Below, in pieces: positions 42,170 through 52,508 of a DNA stretch of 64,000 bases. Each line of letters begins with the position of its first letter. Position 1 is the first letter of the stretch. Both the position numbers and the translations under genes were made by a program. The notes below the pieces were generated by a model that saw nothing but the letters and a program-made list of their open reading frames with translations, had not been told where the DNA came from and did no database searches. Source of the DNA: Rhodospirillales bacterium (GTDB lineage Bacteria > Pseudomonadota > Alphaproteobacteria > Acetobacterales > Acetobacteraceae); assembly GCA_025352665.1 (NCBI GenBank), contig JANXSM010000118.1, positions 50,506 through 114,505 of the forward strand, in the 5' to 3' direction.

Positions 42170-43293
42170 ATGAAAACGAAGCTCGTTCTGGCGGCACTTC
42201 TGGCCGCTGTCATAACCGCGCCGGCGATGGCGCAAACCTACAAGATCGGCGCCAGCGTCGGGCTCAGCGGCTATGCCGCAACCACCGACACGGCGTGGCG
42301 CGACGGTGTGCTGATGGCCGCCGCAGCGCTGAACGCCAAGGGCGGCATCGGCGGTCGCATGATCGAAGTGATCGTCGAGGACAATCGCTCCGAACCGCAG
42401 GAGGCGGTGACCGCCTATCGCAAGATGCTGCAGTCCGACAAGGTGGACATCTTTGCCTCCGGCTGTGTCAGCGCCGGCAACTTTGCCGCGGCCGCCTTCG
42501 TGGTGCGCGCCCAGGTGCCGATGATGCTGTGCTCCATCCTGCCCAACCCGCCCGACCAGGTGAAATGGGCGTTCTCCACCCTGCCGCCGCCGAAGTTCGA
42601 GGTGGAGACACGGCTTTCCTATCTGAAGGACAGCACGCAGATCCGCAGCTTCGGCATCCTGCACGACCCCACGCCGTATGCGAACCTGCAGGCGACGATC
42701 GCCGAGAAGGAGGCCGCGTCATACGGCCTCACTGTCGCCGGCAATGAGCAATATCGCCAGGAGGACGCCGACCTCGGCGTGCAACTCGGCCGTCTCAACG
42801 CCGCCGGCGCCCGCGCCATCCTCAAGATCGGCCTCGGCGGTACCACGCTGACCACGGCGAAGAACCTCGTGGCCCTCGGTCTCGACATGCCCTTGCTGAA
42901 CAGCCTCGACGACGTGAACCTGTTTCGGCCGGTGGCCGACGTGCTCGGCCCGCGTTTCCTGTTCGTGGCCTCCCCCAGCCAGGTGTTCGGCGCCATCCCC
43001 CCCGGCAAGTTACATGATGCACTCAGCGAGTTCCTCACCCCCTGGCGCGCCAAATACGGCGACCGCGACCCCAACTGGGCGTCGCGCGGGTGGGATGCGG
43101 TCATGTTGACGGCAGACGCCGTGAAGCTCGCCGGCAGCACCGAAGGTGGCAAGGTGCGCGACGCCATGGAGAAGATCCAGGGTTTCCAGGGCACCACCGG
43201 CGTCTATTCCATGTCGTCGGACGTGCATTACGGCCTGACCGAAAACCCGCTGCTGCTGGCCAGAATCGTTGATGGCAAGGCGCAGATCGTCAA

Positions 43294-43297
<4 letters not shown>
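42170..43297 (+). CDS. Branched-chain-type ABC transporter substrate-binding protein
   Basis: The product has 375 residues from ATG 42170, one base after the HyuB stop, with GGGAAGGAA upstream. A Sec signal (M-K-T-K-L-V-L-A-A-L-L-A-A-V-I-T-A-P-A-M-A) is cleaved near residue 21. The mature part has I-G-A-S-V-G-L-S-G-Y-A, A-L-N-A-K-G-G-I-G-G-R-M-I-E-V-I-V-E-D-N and G-Y-D/W-D-A-type C-terminal sheets of the LivJ/amide-binding class. It defines the importer of the hydantoinase-like operon. The GTGA overlap couples it to the next gene. Confidence 0.92.
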
Positions 43298-43987
<690 letters not shown>

Positions 43988-43995
<8 letters not shown>

Positions 43996-44914
43996 CAACA
44001 TCATCGGCTGGGCCCGCCTGATCGCTGGCGTCCTCGGCCTCAGCGCGGTCGCCTACATCGCCGTCACCGGCAACTACCTGCTAACTGCCCTCGGTTTCGC
44101 CGCGATCTACGTGGTGTTCGTGGCGGCGCTCAACCTGTTCATGGGCCATGCCGGCCAGGTGTCGTTCGGCCAGAACGCGTTCGCCGCAATCGGCGGCTAC
44201 GGCTCGGCCATCCTCACCGCCAACCACGGCTGGCCGCCAATGCTGGCCATGCTGGCGAGCGCTCTGCTGGCAGCCCTGGTGGCGTTGGTGGTGGGGCAGG
44301 CCACCTTGCGCCTGCGCGGCCATTACCTCGCCATGGGCACGCTGGCGCTCGGCCTGATCAGCTACGAGATCGCGGTGCAGTGGGAGCAGGTCACTGGCGG
44401 CTACATGGGCATCAGCGGCATCCCGCCGCTGTCGATCGGTGGTTTTGCCGCCGAGACGGATCGCCAGGTGTTCCTTGTGTTGGCGCTTGCCGCCGTCCTG
44501 GCCTGCTGGTCGGTCTGGCGCCTGCGCCGCTCGCGTTTCGGCCGCGCCATGGGCGCTGTCGCCGGGAGCGAGGAAGCGGCCGCGGCGTTGGGCGTGGATG
44601 TCGCGCGCACCAAGGTGATCACCTTCGTTGCAGCCGCAGTCTACGCCTCCGTCGCGGGTTCGTTGATGGCGCATGCGGTCGGCTACATCAGTCCCGAGGT
44701 GTTCGGCCTGCACATGGTCGTGGTTGGCTTCACCATGCTGTATGTCGGTGGCATCGGCACCACGCTCGGGCCCTTGGTGGGCGCCTTCGTGATCGGCATG
44801 CTGCCAGAAGTGATCCGCGGCTTCCGCGATGTGCAGGACCTCGTCTACGGCGTGGTGCTGATCCTCATCCTGATCCGCGCACCTGGCGGCCTGGCGGGAG
44901 CGTGGCGCCGATGA
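43988..44914 (+). CDS. livM: Branched-chain-type ABC transporter permease
   Basis: The product has 308 residues from TTG 43988, overlapping the LivF stop by eight bases; an upstream ATG in frame would lie far inside LivF. About eight to nine membrane segments are seen, with L-N-L-F-M-G-H-A-G-Q-V-S-F-G-Q-N-A-F-A-A-I-G-G-Y and R-L-R-G-H-Y-L-A-M-G-T-L-A-L-G, both LivM signatures. It forms the channel with the LivH-type gene at 45659. Confidence 0.92.
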
Positions 44915-45666
44915 GCCTGCTCCAGGTCGAACGCCTCACCCGCCGCTTCGGTGGGCTCATCGCATTGGACGACGTGAGTTTCTCCGTTCCATCCGGCAGT
45001 CTCTCGGCGGTGATCGGCCCCAACGGCGCCGGAAAGACCACGCTGTTCAACCTCATTTCCGGTTTTATCCCGCCCAGTGAGGGATGCGTGCGTTTCGATG
45101 GGCATGATTTCGCGGGCCTCAAGCCGCACCAGGTGGCGGCGCGCGGCCTGGTGCGCACCTTCCAGCTGGTGCGCCCGTTCCCCGCCATGTCGATCGCCGA
45201 GAACGTGCGCGTCGGCACCCATCTGCGCACCAAAGGCGGTGTGCTCGCGGCCCTGCTGGGCCAACCTGCGCAGGAGCGCCGGGTCGCCGATCGCGCGCTG
45301 CAACTGCTCGACCGCGTCGGCCTCGCCTCCGTGGCCGACCAGGCGCCCAGCAGTCTCGGCTACGGCCAGCTGCGCCTGCTGGAAATCGCCCGGGCATTGG
45401 CCACCCAGCCGAAGCTGCTGCTGCTCGACGAGCCGGCCGCCGGCCTCAACCACGTCGAGACCGACCGGCTCGGTCTGCTACTGCGCGCGTTGCATGCCGA
45501 TGGCCTCACCATTTTGCTCATCGAGCACGACATGCGCCTGGTGATGGATCTCGCCGAGTACGTCGTGGTGCTGGATTTCGGCCGCAAGATCGCCGAGGGC
45601 CCGGCCGATGCGGTGGCCCGCGATCCCGCGGTGCTCGACGCCTATCTGGGAGGGGCGGATGCCTGA
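44911..45666 (+). CDS. livG: Branched-chain-type ABC transporter ATPase
   Basis: The product has 251 residues from ATG 44911, overlapping the permease stop (ATGA). R-R-F-G-G-L-I-A-L-D-D-V-S-F, Walker A G-P-N-G-A-G-K-T-T, R-T-F-Q-L-V-R-P-F-P-A-M-S-I-A-E-N-V and L-L-L-D-E-P-A-A-G-L-N are LivG marks. The signature motif reads L-G-Y-G-Q-L-R-L, a usual LivG variant of L-S-G-G-Q. It is the second ATPase of the heterodimer with LivF. Confidence 0.92.
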   Translation: MSLLQVERLTRRFGGLIALDDVSFSVPSGSLSAVIGPNGAGKTTLFNLISGFIPPSEGCVRFDGHDFAGLKPHQVAARGLVRTFQLVRPFPAMSIAENVRVGTHLRTKGGVLAALLGQPAQERRVADRALQLLDRVGLASVADQAPSSLGYGQLRLLEIARALATQPKLLLLDEPAAGLNHVETDRLGLLLRALHADGLTILLIEHDMRLVMDLAEYVVVLDFGRKIAEGPADAVARDPAVLDAYLGGADA

Positions 45667-46540
45667 GGCCACCCTGCTCCTGCAGTTCCTTGTCACCGGC
45701 GCCGGCACCGGCTGTGTGTACGGCCTGGTCGCGATCGGCTTCTGCGTCATCTACAATGCCAGCGGCATCGTGAACTTCGCCCAAGGGTCGTTTGTCATGC
45801 TCGGCGGCGTGGTCACCTACAGCCTGTGGCACGCGCTCCACCTGCCGCTGGCGGTGGCGGCGCTGGGCGCCATCATCGTCTCCGTCGCGCTGGGCGTGCT
45901 GACCGATCTTTTAGTGGTCCGCCCGCTGTGGCATCGCCGGGCCACCATGTTCGTCATGATCCTGGCAACGCTTGCAGTACAGATCGTGGTCGAACGGCTC
46001 ACCCTCATCGTCGTCGGCGACGCGCCGATGAGCCTGCCGCCCATCCTGTCGCGCGGCCCCATCCATCTCGGCCCCATCGTGCTGGACACGCAGGTGGCCT
46101 TCATCTTCGCAGTCTCGCTGCTGCTGGTTGCAGGCCTGCGGCTGTTTTTCACCCGCACCGCCACCGGGCGCGCCATGCGCGCCTGCAGCATCGACCGCGA
46201 TGCAGCGGCCTTGCTCGGCATTCCGGTCTCGCGCCTGGTCGCCGTCGGCTTCGCCCTGTCCGCCGCCATCGGCGCAATCGCGGGCATCCTGGTCACGCCG
46301 ACACAGTACACCGCCTACAACCTCGGCGTGCCATTCGCCATCAGCGGGTTCATTGCAGCCATCCTCGGCGGTTTCGGCAATCCGTTCGGCGCCTTCCTCG
46401 GTGGCCTCATGCTGGGCATCACGCAGTCGCTGGCAACCGTGGCGTTCGGTGCCGGCACGCGCAACGTGTTCTCGCTCGCCGTGCTGCTGATTTTCCTGCT
46501 GCTGCGTCCCCAGGGCCTGCTGGGCACAGCAAAAACTTGA
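45659..46540 (+). CDS. livH: Branched-chain-type ABC transporter permease
   Basis: The product has 293 residues from ATG 45659, overlapping the LivG stop by eight bases. It has eight or so hydrophobic helices, with G-L-V-A-I-G-F-C-V-I-Y-N-A-S-G-I-V-N-F-A-Q-G-S-F-V-M-L-G-G and G-F-I-A-A-I-L-G-G-F-G-N-P-F-G-A-F-L-G-G, both LivH signatures. It completes the five-gene importer (binding protein, F, M, G, H), in which ATPase and permease genes alternate. Confidence 0.93.
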   Translation: MPEATLLLQFLVTGAGTGCVYGLVAIGFCVIYNASGIVNFAQGSFVMLGGVVTYSLWHALHLPLAVAALGAIIVSVALGVLTDLLVVRPLWHRRATMFVMILATLAVQIVVERLTLIVVGDAPMSLPPILSRGPIHLGPIVLDTQVAFIFAVSLLLVAGLRLFFTRTATGRAMRACSIDRDAAALLGIPVSRLVAVGFALSAAIGAIAGILVTPTQYTAYNLGVPFAISGFIAAILGGFGNPFGAFLGGLMLGITQSLATVAFGAGTRNVFSLAVLLIFLLLRPQGLLGTAKT

Positions 46541-46553
46541 AGGAGAAACCAAA

Positions 46554-46886
46554 ATGGACCTGCATAGCGCCAACTGGAACGAACTCGAATGGGAACACGT
46601 CCGCGAAGGGGTCGACCGCAAGGCCTTCTCCGGCACCGGCGCCACCATCGCCATGAACCGCCTGATGCCCGGCCACGAACCGCGCCCGCACAGCCATCCG
46701 CATGAGCAGCTGGTGTATATCGTCAGTGGCCAGATCGATTTCCATGTCGAGGACACCGTTCGCCGCCTAGGTCCGGGCGGGCTTCTCGTGGTGCCCGGGA
46801 ATGCCCGCCACTGGGGCGTGGTGGTTGGCGACGCGCCTGTGATCAATGTGGATGTGTTCACGCCGCGCCGGACGGAATACGCTTAG
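46554..46886 (+). CDS. Small single-domain cupin protein
   Basis: The product has 110 residues from ATG 46554, 13 bases after the LivH-type gene. The complete cupin motif G-H-E-P-R-P-H-S-H-P-H-E-Q-L-V-Y-I-V-S-G and the second motif G-G-L-L-V-V-P-G-N-A-R-H-W give a 3-His/1-Glu metal site. Small cupins of this kind act as isomerases, dioxygenases or lyases. It is part of the hydantoinase-like operon and may process the hydrolysis product. Confidence 0.88.
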   Translation: MDLHSANWNELEWEHVREGVDRKAFSGTGATIAMNRLMPGHEPRPHSHPHEQLVYIVSGQIDFHVEDTVRRLGPGGLLVVPGNARHWGVVVGDAPVINVDVFTPRRTEYA

Positions 46887-46910
46887 CCCAGCACGGAGCA
46901 GGACGAGCCC

Positions 46911-47639
46911 ATGATCGAGCAGCAGATCGAGATTTCTACCAAGGACGGCACGATGAGCACCTTCATCTGCCATCCCGAGCGCCACGGACCCTTTCCGATC
47001 GTGCTGTTCTACATGGACGCGCCAGGCATTCGCGAGGAGCTGCGCGATATGGCTCGGCGCCTCGCCACCGTCGGCTATTACGTCATGCTGCCCAATCTGT
47101 ATTACCGCGCAGGTGTCGACGAGCTCGGCCCGATCTACGGCGACGACATCGCCGCCCGTCGCGCCCGCGCGTTGGAGCTGATGGAAACCATCACCATCCC
47201 CCTGGTGATGAACGACACCGACGCCTTGATCGAACACGCCGAGAAGGATCGCGCGGCGTCGAAAGGGCCGATCCTGTGCGTGGGCTATTGCATGAGCGGC
47301 CAGTATGCCATCAACGCCGCTGCCCACCTCCCCAGGCGGGTCACCGCGGCGGCGTCGATCTATGGCACAAAGCTGATCACCGCCCAGCCGGACAGCCCGC
47401 ATCTGGCCGCCCAGCGCGCCACCGCCGAGATCTACATCGCCTGTGCCGAAATCGATCAATGGGTCCCGCAAGGCACGTTCGAAAAGCTGCAGCAGCATTT
47501 GCGTGGCTCGAACGCTGAGTTGGAATGGTATGCGGGGACGGAGCACGGCTTCGCCTTCTCGTCCCGGCCCATCTATGACAAAGCCGCCGCCGAACGGCAT
47601 TGGGAGCGGCTGTTCTCGTTGTTCGCTCGCGCCACCTGA
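46911..47639 (+). CDS. Dienelactone hydrolase family protein
   Basis: The product has 242 residues. The nucleophile elbow reads G-Y-C-M-S-G (about 122), with Cys as nucleophile as in dienelactone hydrolases; an acidic residue in A-E-I-D-Q-W and the histidine in G-T-E-H-G-F-A-F complete the triad. Glu in V-L-F-Y-M-D-A-P-G-I-R-E-E-L is also usual. It hydrolyses an ester or lactone, and is the last recognisable gene of the IclR-led operon. Confidence 0.92.
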   Translation: MIEQQIEISTKDGTMSTFICHPERHGPFPIVLFYMDAPGIREELRDMARRLATVGYYVMLPNLYYRAGVDELGPIYGDDIAARRARALELMETITIPLVMNDTDALIEHAEKDRAASKGPILCVGYCMSGQYAINAAAHLPRRVTAAASIYGTKLITAQPDSPHLAAQRATAEIYIACAEIDQWVPQGTFEKLQQHLRGSNAELEWYAGTEHGFAFSSRPIYDKAAAERHWERLFSLFARAT

Positions 47640-47805
47640 CCGAGGTTCCCGCCGTGCCGGTGCAGACGGGTTCGCCATGCCGGAACCGAATGCCAGTTCG
47701 AATGCAATTTCTGCGATCACGAAAGTGTCTGCAGCAGCCGTTGCAATAAAGGTTTAACTATTCGGGTCCAACTCGACCCGCGCCCATTTTGAAAGATTCG
47801 TAATT

Positions 47806-48264
47806 ATGCGCCAGCTTCAAATGGTTCTGCTGGCAGTGCTCGGGCTGGGCCTGGGCGCGTCGCCAGCCCTGGCCAAAGGGTTCGAGGTCGAGCCGATGAT
47901 CAACGGCAAGAGTTTCCTCGGATGCATGGCAACCGACGCCGCCAACGGCCTGGTGTTCATCGCGCTCGAGAGCAGCTTCAGCGTCATGCTGAGCACGGCC
48001 GAGTTCAAGGTGGTCAAGGGCGACAAGGTCGCCGGCACCTGGGCGGTGGACGACGCCAAGCCCAAGGCGCTTGCCACCACCGCGGACGGCGCCGGCGTCG
48101 TGTCGATCGACGTGGATCCGACCAAGGAGAATATCGCTCTGTTCTCTGAAGGCGAGCAGTTGACCGCCAAAATCGGCAAAAGCACCCATGTGTTCAGCCT
48201 GGAAAACTCCGAGCAAGGCCTGCGCGACCTATCTGGCTGCATGAAGACCAACGCGCCCAAATAA
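47806..48264 (+). CDS. Small secreted protein of unknown function
   Basis: The product has 152 residues. A Sec signal peptide (M-R-Q-L-Q-M-V-L-L-A-V-L-G-L-G-L-G-A-S-P-A-L-A) ends near residue 23. The mature domain is strand-rich and has two cysteines (L-G-C-M-A-T and S-G-C-M-K-T) that could form a disulfide in the periplasm. No known motif is visible. It stands alone, with about 165 bases of non-coding sequence before it. Confidence 0.8.
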   Translation: MRQLQMVLLAVLGLGLGASPALAKGFEVEPMINGKSFLGCMATDAANGLVFIALESSFSVMLSTAEFKVVKGDKVAGTWAVDDAKPKALATTADGAGVVSIDVDPTKENIALFSEGEQLTAKIGKSTHVFSLENSEQGLRDLSGCMKTNAPK

Positions 48265-48270
48265 TCTGCG

Positions 48271-48819
48271 TCAGGGGTTCAGCGTGCGTTGCAAGGCCGC
48301 GACGCAGCGCTCGAACGCCTCGAGATGGTCCCACCGGCTGGCGAAATCACAGTCCTGCAAGATCGTCACGCCGCCCGAGGCGACGATCGCTGCTTCGATC
48401 ATAAGATTGTCGCACAGCCCAAAATCCTCGATGTGCAACCCTTCGTCATCGCGCGTGTCGTGATGCCCGAGCCACGCGCGGGTTCGCGTGGCGAGATCGG
48501 ACCCCGCGTTGCTCCAGCCGAACACCGGGCGGCCGAGCGCGCGCATGAACCCCAATTCGAACACCGTGCCGACATCCGCACTCGGCCCCCGAAACGGCGT
48601 CAAATTGGCGATCAGCGCAGCGCAGGCGGCGATATGCCCCTCGTTCTTCCGGGCGATGCGATGCGAATGGGGCAGGGCGGCCCATTCGGCTGGCTCCGTG
48701 AAGGGATCCAACGGGAATACGCCTTCCAACCCATAGCGCGCGCAGATCGCCTTGAGCCGCGCGCCGCGCGCCACCGGTTCCGGCAGAAAAACATCAGGTC
48801 CGGCCAGATAGACGCGCAT
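48271..48819 (-). CDS. Nucleoside 2-deoxyribosyltransferase-like protein
   Basis: The product has 182 residues. V-Y-L-A-G-P-D-V-F at the N-terminus, A-L-I-A-N-L-T-P-F-R-G-P-S-A-D-V-G-T-V-F-E-L-G-F in the middle (with the catalytic Glu region) and D-N-L-M-I-E-A-A fit the NDT fold. The family exchanges bases between deoxynucleosides or hydrolyses nucleotides (as Rcl/DNPH1 does). Its stop lies next to that of the convergent secreted-protein gene. The adjacent esterase gene (stop 48820) is on the same strand directly upstream. Confidence 0.9.
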   Translation of the reverse strand: MRVYLAGPDVFLPEPVARGARLKAICARYGLEGVFPLDPFTEPAEWAALPHSHRIARKNEGHIAACAALIANLTPFRGPSADVGTVFELGFMRALGRPVFGWSNAGSDLATRTRAWLGHHDTRDDEGLHIEDFGLCDNLMIEAAIVASGGVTILQDCDFASRWDHLEAFERCVAALQRTLNP

Positions 48820-49779
48820 TCAGCCAGCCACGCGCCGCAGCCACACGCTGGCGCGGGCAATGGCGTCACGCGCGCCGTCGACATGGCCGGACAGCCGCAT
48901 GAAACCATGCAGCATGCCCTCGCACACCTCATGCGTGACATCGACACCCGCTTCCACGAGCCGCCCGGCCAGCCGGTTGCCGTCGTCGCGCAGCACATCC
49001 AACGCCGCGACCTGCACCATGACCGGCGGCAGGCCTTCCAGCCGTCCCCGCAAAGGCGCCGCCAGCGGGTTCAGCCGGTCCGCGGGATCGCGCAGATAGG
49101 CGTCCCAATAGACCTGCATGCCGACGCGGGTCAGGCCGTATTCCTCGCCGAACTCCTGGTAGCTCGCCGTCGAGAAATCCGCGTCGGTGACGGGGTAGGC
49201 GGCCAGGATGCCCGAAAGCTTCGGCCCGCCGGTGTCACGCAGCAACAGCGCCGTTGCCAGCGCCAGATTGCCGCCGGCGCTGTCGCCGCCGATCAATATG
49301 CGTGCGGGGTCGATCCCCCACGCCGCCGCCTCGGCCGCAATCACCCGCACGACTTCTGCGCATTCCAGCAGGGCCTGGGGGAATTTCGCCTCCGGGGCCA
49401 GCGCGTAATCCACGTTGATCGTGGCAACTCCTGCGCCGTCGGCGTATTCCCGCACCAGACGATCATGCGTGTCGAGCGAGGAGAACACCCAGCCGCCGCC
49501 ATGGAACCAGATCAGCACCGGCAGAACAGCCGCAGCGTCCGGCCCCAACTGGGGCCGGTGCATGCGGCATTGCACCCGTCGGCCGCGCGCGGGCACCCAG
49601 CGCTCCTCGGTGCGCGCCATCACCGGGCCGCCCTCGGCCCAGACGAGGGCCAGCGTCTCGCTGATGCGCCGGTTTGCCGCGAGGTCCCCAGCCAGCGTTA
49701 CCGGCGGGTGCGCGGCCGCCAGCGCATCCTGGCGTTGTTTGGCAGCCCGCATCTGCGGATCGATTCGCGAATCCATCAC
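48820..49779 (-). CDS. Alpha/beta hydrolase, hormone-sensitive-lipase family esterase
   Basis: The product has 319 residues. The H-G-G-G-W oxyanion motif is at about 91-95, and the nucleophile G-D-S-A-G-G-N near 162. The acid and histidine are in L-D-V-L-R-D-D and L-H-G-F-M-R. This is a complete HSL-type (Family IV) carboxylesterase. It ends exactly where the deoxyribosyltransferase-like gene begins, suggesting co-transcription, although no functional link is obvious. Confidence 0.92.
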   Translation of the reverse strand: MMDSRIDPQMRAAKQRQDALAAAHPPVTLAGDLAANRRISETLALVWAEGGPVMARTEERWVPARGRRVQCRMHRPQLGPDAAAVLPVLIWFHGGGWVFSSLDTHDRLVREYADGAGVATINVDYALAPEAKFPQALLECAEVVRVIAAEAAAWGIDPARILIGGDSAGGNLALATALLLRDTGGPKLSGILAAYPVTDADFSTASYQEFGEEYGLTRVGMQVYWDAYLRDPADRLNPLAAPLRGRLEGLPPVMVQVAALDVLRDDGNRLAGRLVEAGVDVTHEVCEGMLHGFMRLSGHVDGARDAIARASVWLRRVAG

Positions 49780-49880
49780 TCTCTCCGGTCCAAGCCGTTG
49801 TCAGCCGCCCAAGGCTGCCATGCATGCAGCCCGTGGACCAGAGTGCAGTGGAACTGGTCCGCCACCGCCAATGCGGCTAT

Positions 49881-52499
49881 ATGCTGCACCGCAACATGAA
49901 CATCCCCCGACTCATCACCACTAACCGTTTCCGTCCCGAGGCGTTGTTCCGCCCGCAATCCGTCGCCGTCATCGGGGCCGAGACCGAGTCGGGTCACCAG
50001 GTCATGGCCAACCTGCTCGCCGGCGGCTTCCAGGGCGCCGTGCTGCCAGTGGGCCAAGGGCTGACCGCGATTTCCGGCGTGCTCGCCTATCCCGATATCG
50101 CCCACCTGCCGATCGCGCCGGACCTTGCGGTGCTGTGCCACAGCGGCACCGGCACGCTGGAATTGTTCCAGGCCCTGGCCGAGCGCGGCACCCGCATGGC
50201 GGTGCTGACCGGCATGGCCGAAGGTGTCGCAGCCGCCGCCGCTGCCACCGGCGTGCGCGCCATGGGCCCTGGCTCCTTTGGCATTTCCGTGCCGTCGATC
50301 GGCCTCAACGCCACCCGCTCGCATCTGCTGCCGCGCGCCGGCCGCGTCGCCCTGGTCTCCCAATCCGCCGCCCTCTGCCGCGCCGTGCTGGACTGGGCGG
50401 AGCCGAACGGAGTCGGTTTCAGCCATGTCGTCGGCATCGGCGGCAACGCCGATTTCGGTTTCGCCCCGGTGCTCGACTGGCTGTCGCGCGACCCCGGCAC
50501 CGGCGCCATCCTGCTCGACATCCGGCTGATCCGCGATCGTCGCCGGTTTCTCTCCGCCGCCCGCGCCGCCGCCCGTCTGCGCCCGGTGGTGGCGATGCGC
50601 GCCGGCGGAAGGCTCGCCGACCCGACCGGAGCCGCCGATGCCGCCTTCGAAGCCGCCCTGCGCCGTTGCGGCGTGCTGTTCGTCGACCGGCTGGAGGATC
50701 TGCTGGCCGCCGCCGAAACCCTCACCCGCGCCCGCCCGGCGCGCAACGAGGCGCTGGCCATCGTCACCAACGCGATCGGCCCGGCGCAGCTCGCCGCCGA
50801 CGCCGCACTCCGCCAAGGCCTCACCCTCGCCTCGCTGACCGAGCAGACCCGCGCCATCCTGCAGCTCAGCCTGCCGCAGGCCTTCTCGCCCACCAGTGTT
50901 GCCGCCATCTCGGGCCCCACCTCCGATATCGTCTATGTCGGCGTCAACCAGCCGATCAAGCTGGCCGAGGCCGCCGCCCTGTTATCGGGCGCCGGCGAGG
51001 TCGGCGGCGTCCTCATCGTCCACGCGCCGACCGGCGAGGCGGATGCGGCAGGGATGGCCGCCATCGCCGCCGCCAACGGCCTCAGGGCGCCGCTGCTGGT
51101 CTGCGTGATGGGCGAGACCACCGGGGCCAACCACCGCCGTCAGCTTGCAGCCGCCGGGGTCCCGGTGTTCGCAACCCCCGAGCAGGCCGTGCGCGGCTTC
51201 TCCCATCTGGTGCAGGATCGTCGCAACCGCGCCGCCGCCCGCGAGCTGCCGCCCAGCACGGTGCTGCACCTGGCACCGGACCAGGCCGAGGTCACCCGGC
51301 TGTTCAGCGCCACCCGGGCGCAAAACCAGGTCACGCTCGCACAGGATGAGGCGATGGCGGTGCTCGCCGCCTACGGCATCCCCGTGGTGCCCGCCCGCGC
51401 CGCCTTCACCGCGCAGGACTGCGGCGACGCCGCGCGGCTGCTGGGGTTCCCCGTCGTGGTCAAGCGTCGCCGCCGCGCCCGCGGCGCCCTCGATCGCCGC
51501 ACCAGCGTGATGCTCGACCTGCGCGATCCCGCCCAGGTGGTCGCCGCCGCCCGCGCGCTGGGCGATGCGCCGGAAGGATACCTTGTGCAGCGCCAGGTCG
51601 CCCGCGCCCGCGAACTGCTGATCGCGGTGGCAGAGGACGCCATTTTCGGTCCCACCATCCGTTTCGGCCGCGGCGGCACCTCGGCCGAGATCCTCGGCGA
51701 CATCGCAATCGACCTGCCGCCGCTCAACCTGTCCCTGGCCCGCGCGCTGATCGCCCGCACCCGCACCGCTGCCACCCTCGCGGCCCTGGGCGACCTGCCG
51801 GCGGCAGACGAGGCGGCGGTGGCCGACACGCTGGTGCGCATCAGCCAGCTTATCGTCGATTTCCCGGAGATCGAGGCCCTCGACATCAACCCGCTGTTCG
51901 TCGATGCCGACGGTGTGCTGGTGGCGGACGCGCTGATCCGGCTGCGCCCGGCCGGCGAAGTTCCGAAACGCCTGGCCATTCCGCCCTATCCCGCCGAGCT
52001 CACCACAGATTTCGACGCCCGCGGCATGGCCCTGGTGATCCGCCCGATCCGCCCGGAGGATGCCGAGGCCCACGGCGCCTTCTTCGCCCGCCTGTCGCCG
52101 GAGGACGTGCGTTACCGTTTTTTCACCGCCATGCGCGAGCTGTCGCCCGAGCAGATGGCCCGCATGACGCAGGTCGACTACGAGCGCGAAATGGCCTTCG
52201 TCGCCGTGCGCGAGGGGCCGGACGGGCCGCAGACGGTCGGCGTCTCCCGCCTCGTGTGCGAGAATGCCGAGCGCGGCGAATTCGCCGTGGTGGTGCAGCC
52301 GGACATGAAGGGCAGGGGCCTCGCCCGCGCCATGATGGGCTGCCTGGTCGACTGGGGCCGCACCCAGGGCCTGGTCGAAATCGCCGGCCAGGTGCTGGCC
52401 GACAACCGGCCGATGCTGGAATTCATGCGCCGTCTCGGCTTTTCCATCCACCGGATGCCCGGCGAGGACGACGTGGTCGAGGCACGGCTGATCCTGTAG
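49881..52499 (+). CDS. PatZ-like protein: inactive acyl-CoA synthetase (NDP-forming) fused to GNAT acetyltransferase
   Basis: The product has about 872 residues from ATG 49881 (starts at 49824 and 49896 are also possible). Domains in order: CoA-binding (P-Q-S-V-A-V-I-G-A), succinyl-CoA-ligase-like (S-Q-S-A-A-L-C-R-A-V-L-D-W-A), ATP-grasp (about 480-690), and a C-terminal GNAT domain with V-V-V-Q-P-D-M-K-G-R-G-L-A-R-A-M-M. The conserved S-H-T-G loop with the phosphorylated His of true acyl-CoA synthetases is replaced by D-P-T-G-A-A, so ligase activity is probably lost. PatZ/Pat proteins acetylate lysines of metabolic enzymes. Confidence 0.9.
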   Translation: MLHRNMNIPRLITTNRFRPEALFRPQSVAVIGAETESGHQVMANLLAGGFQGAVLPVGQGLTAISGVLAYPDIAHLPIAPDLAVLCHSGTGTLELFQALAERGTRMAVLTGMAEGVAAAAAATGVRAMGPGSFGISVPSIGLNATRSHLLPRAGRVALVSQSAALCRAVLDWAEPNGVGFSHVVGIGGNADFGFAPVLDWLSRDPGTGAILLDIRLIRDRRRFLSAARAAARLRPVVAMRAGGRLADPTGAADAAFEAALRRCGVLFVDRLEDLLAAAETLTRARPARNEALAIVTNAIGPAQLAADAALRQGLTLASLTEQTRAILQLSLPQAFSPTSVAAISGPTSDIVYVGVNQPIKLAEAAALLSGAGEVGGVLIVHAPTGEADAAGMAAIAAANGLRAPLLVCVMGETTGANHRRQLAAAGVPVFATPEQAVRGFSHLVQDRRNRAAARELPPSTVLHLAPDQAEVTRLFSATRAQNQVTLAQDEAMAVLAAYGIPVVPARAAFTAQDCGDAARLLGFPVVVKRRRRARGALDRRTSVMLDLRDPAQVVAAARALGDAPEGYLVQRQVARARELLIAVAEDAIFGPTIRFGRGGTSAEILGDIAIDLPPLNLSLARALIARTRTAATLAALGDLPAADEAAVADTLVRISQLIVDFPEIEALDINPLFVDADGVLVADALIRLRPAGEVPKRLAIPPYPAELTTDFDARGMALVIRPIRPEDAEAHGAFFARLSPEDVRYRFFTAMRELSPEQMARMTQVDYEREMAFVAVREGPDGPQTVGVSRLVCENAERGEFAVVVQPDMKGRGLARAMMGCLVDWGRTQGLVEIAGQVLADNRPMLEFMRRLGFSIHRMPGEDDVVEARLIL

Positions 52500-52508
52500 C
52501 GTCGCGCC

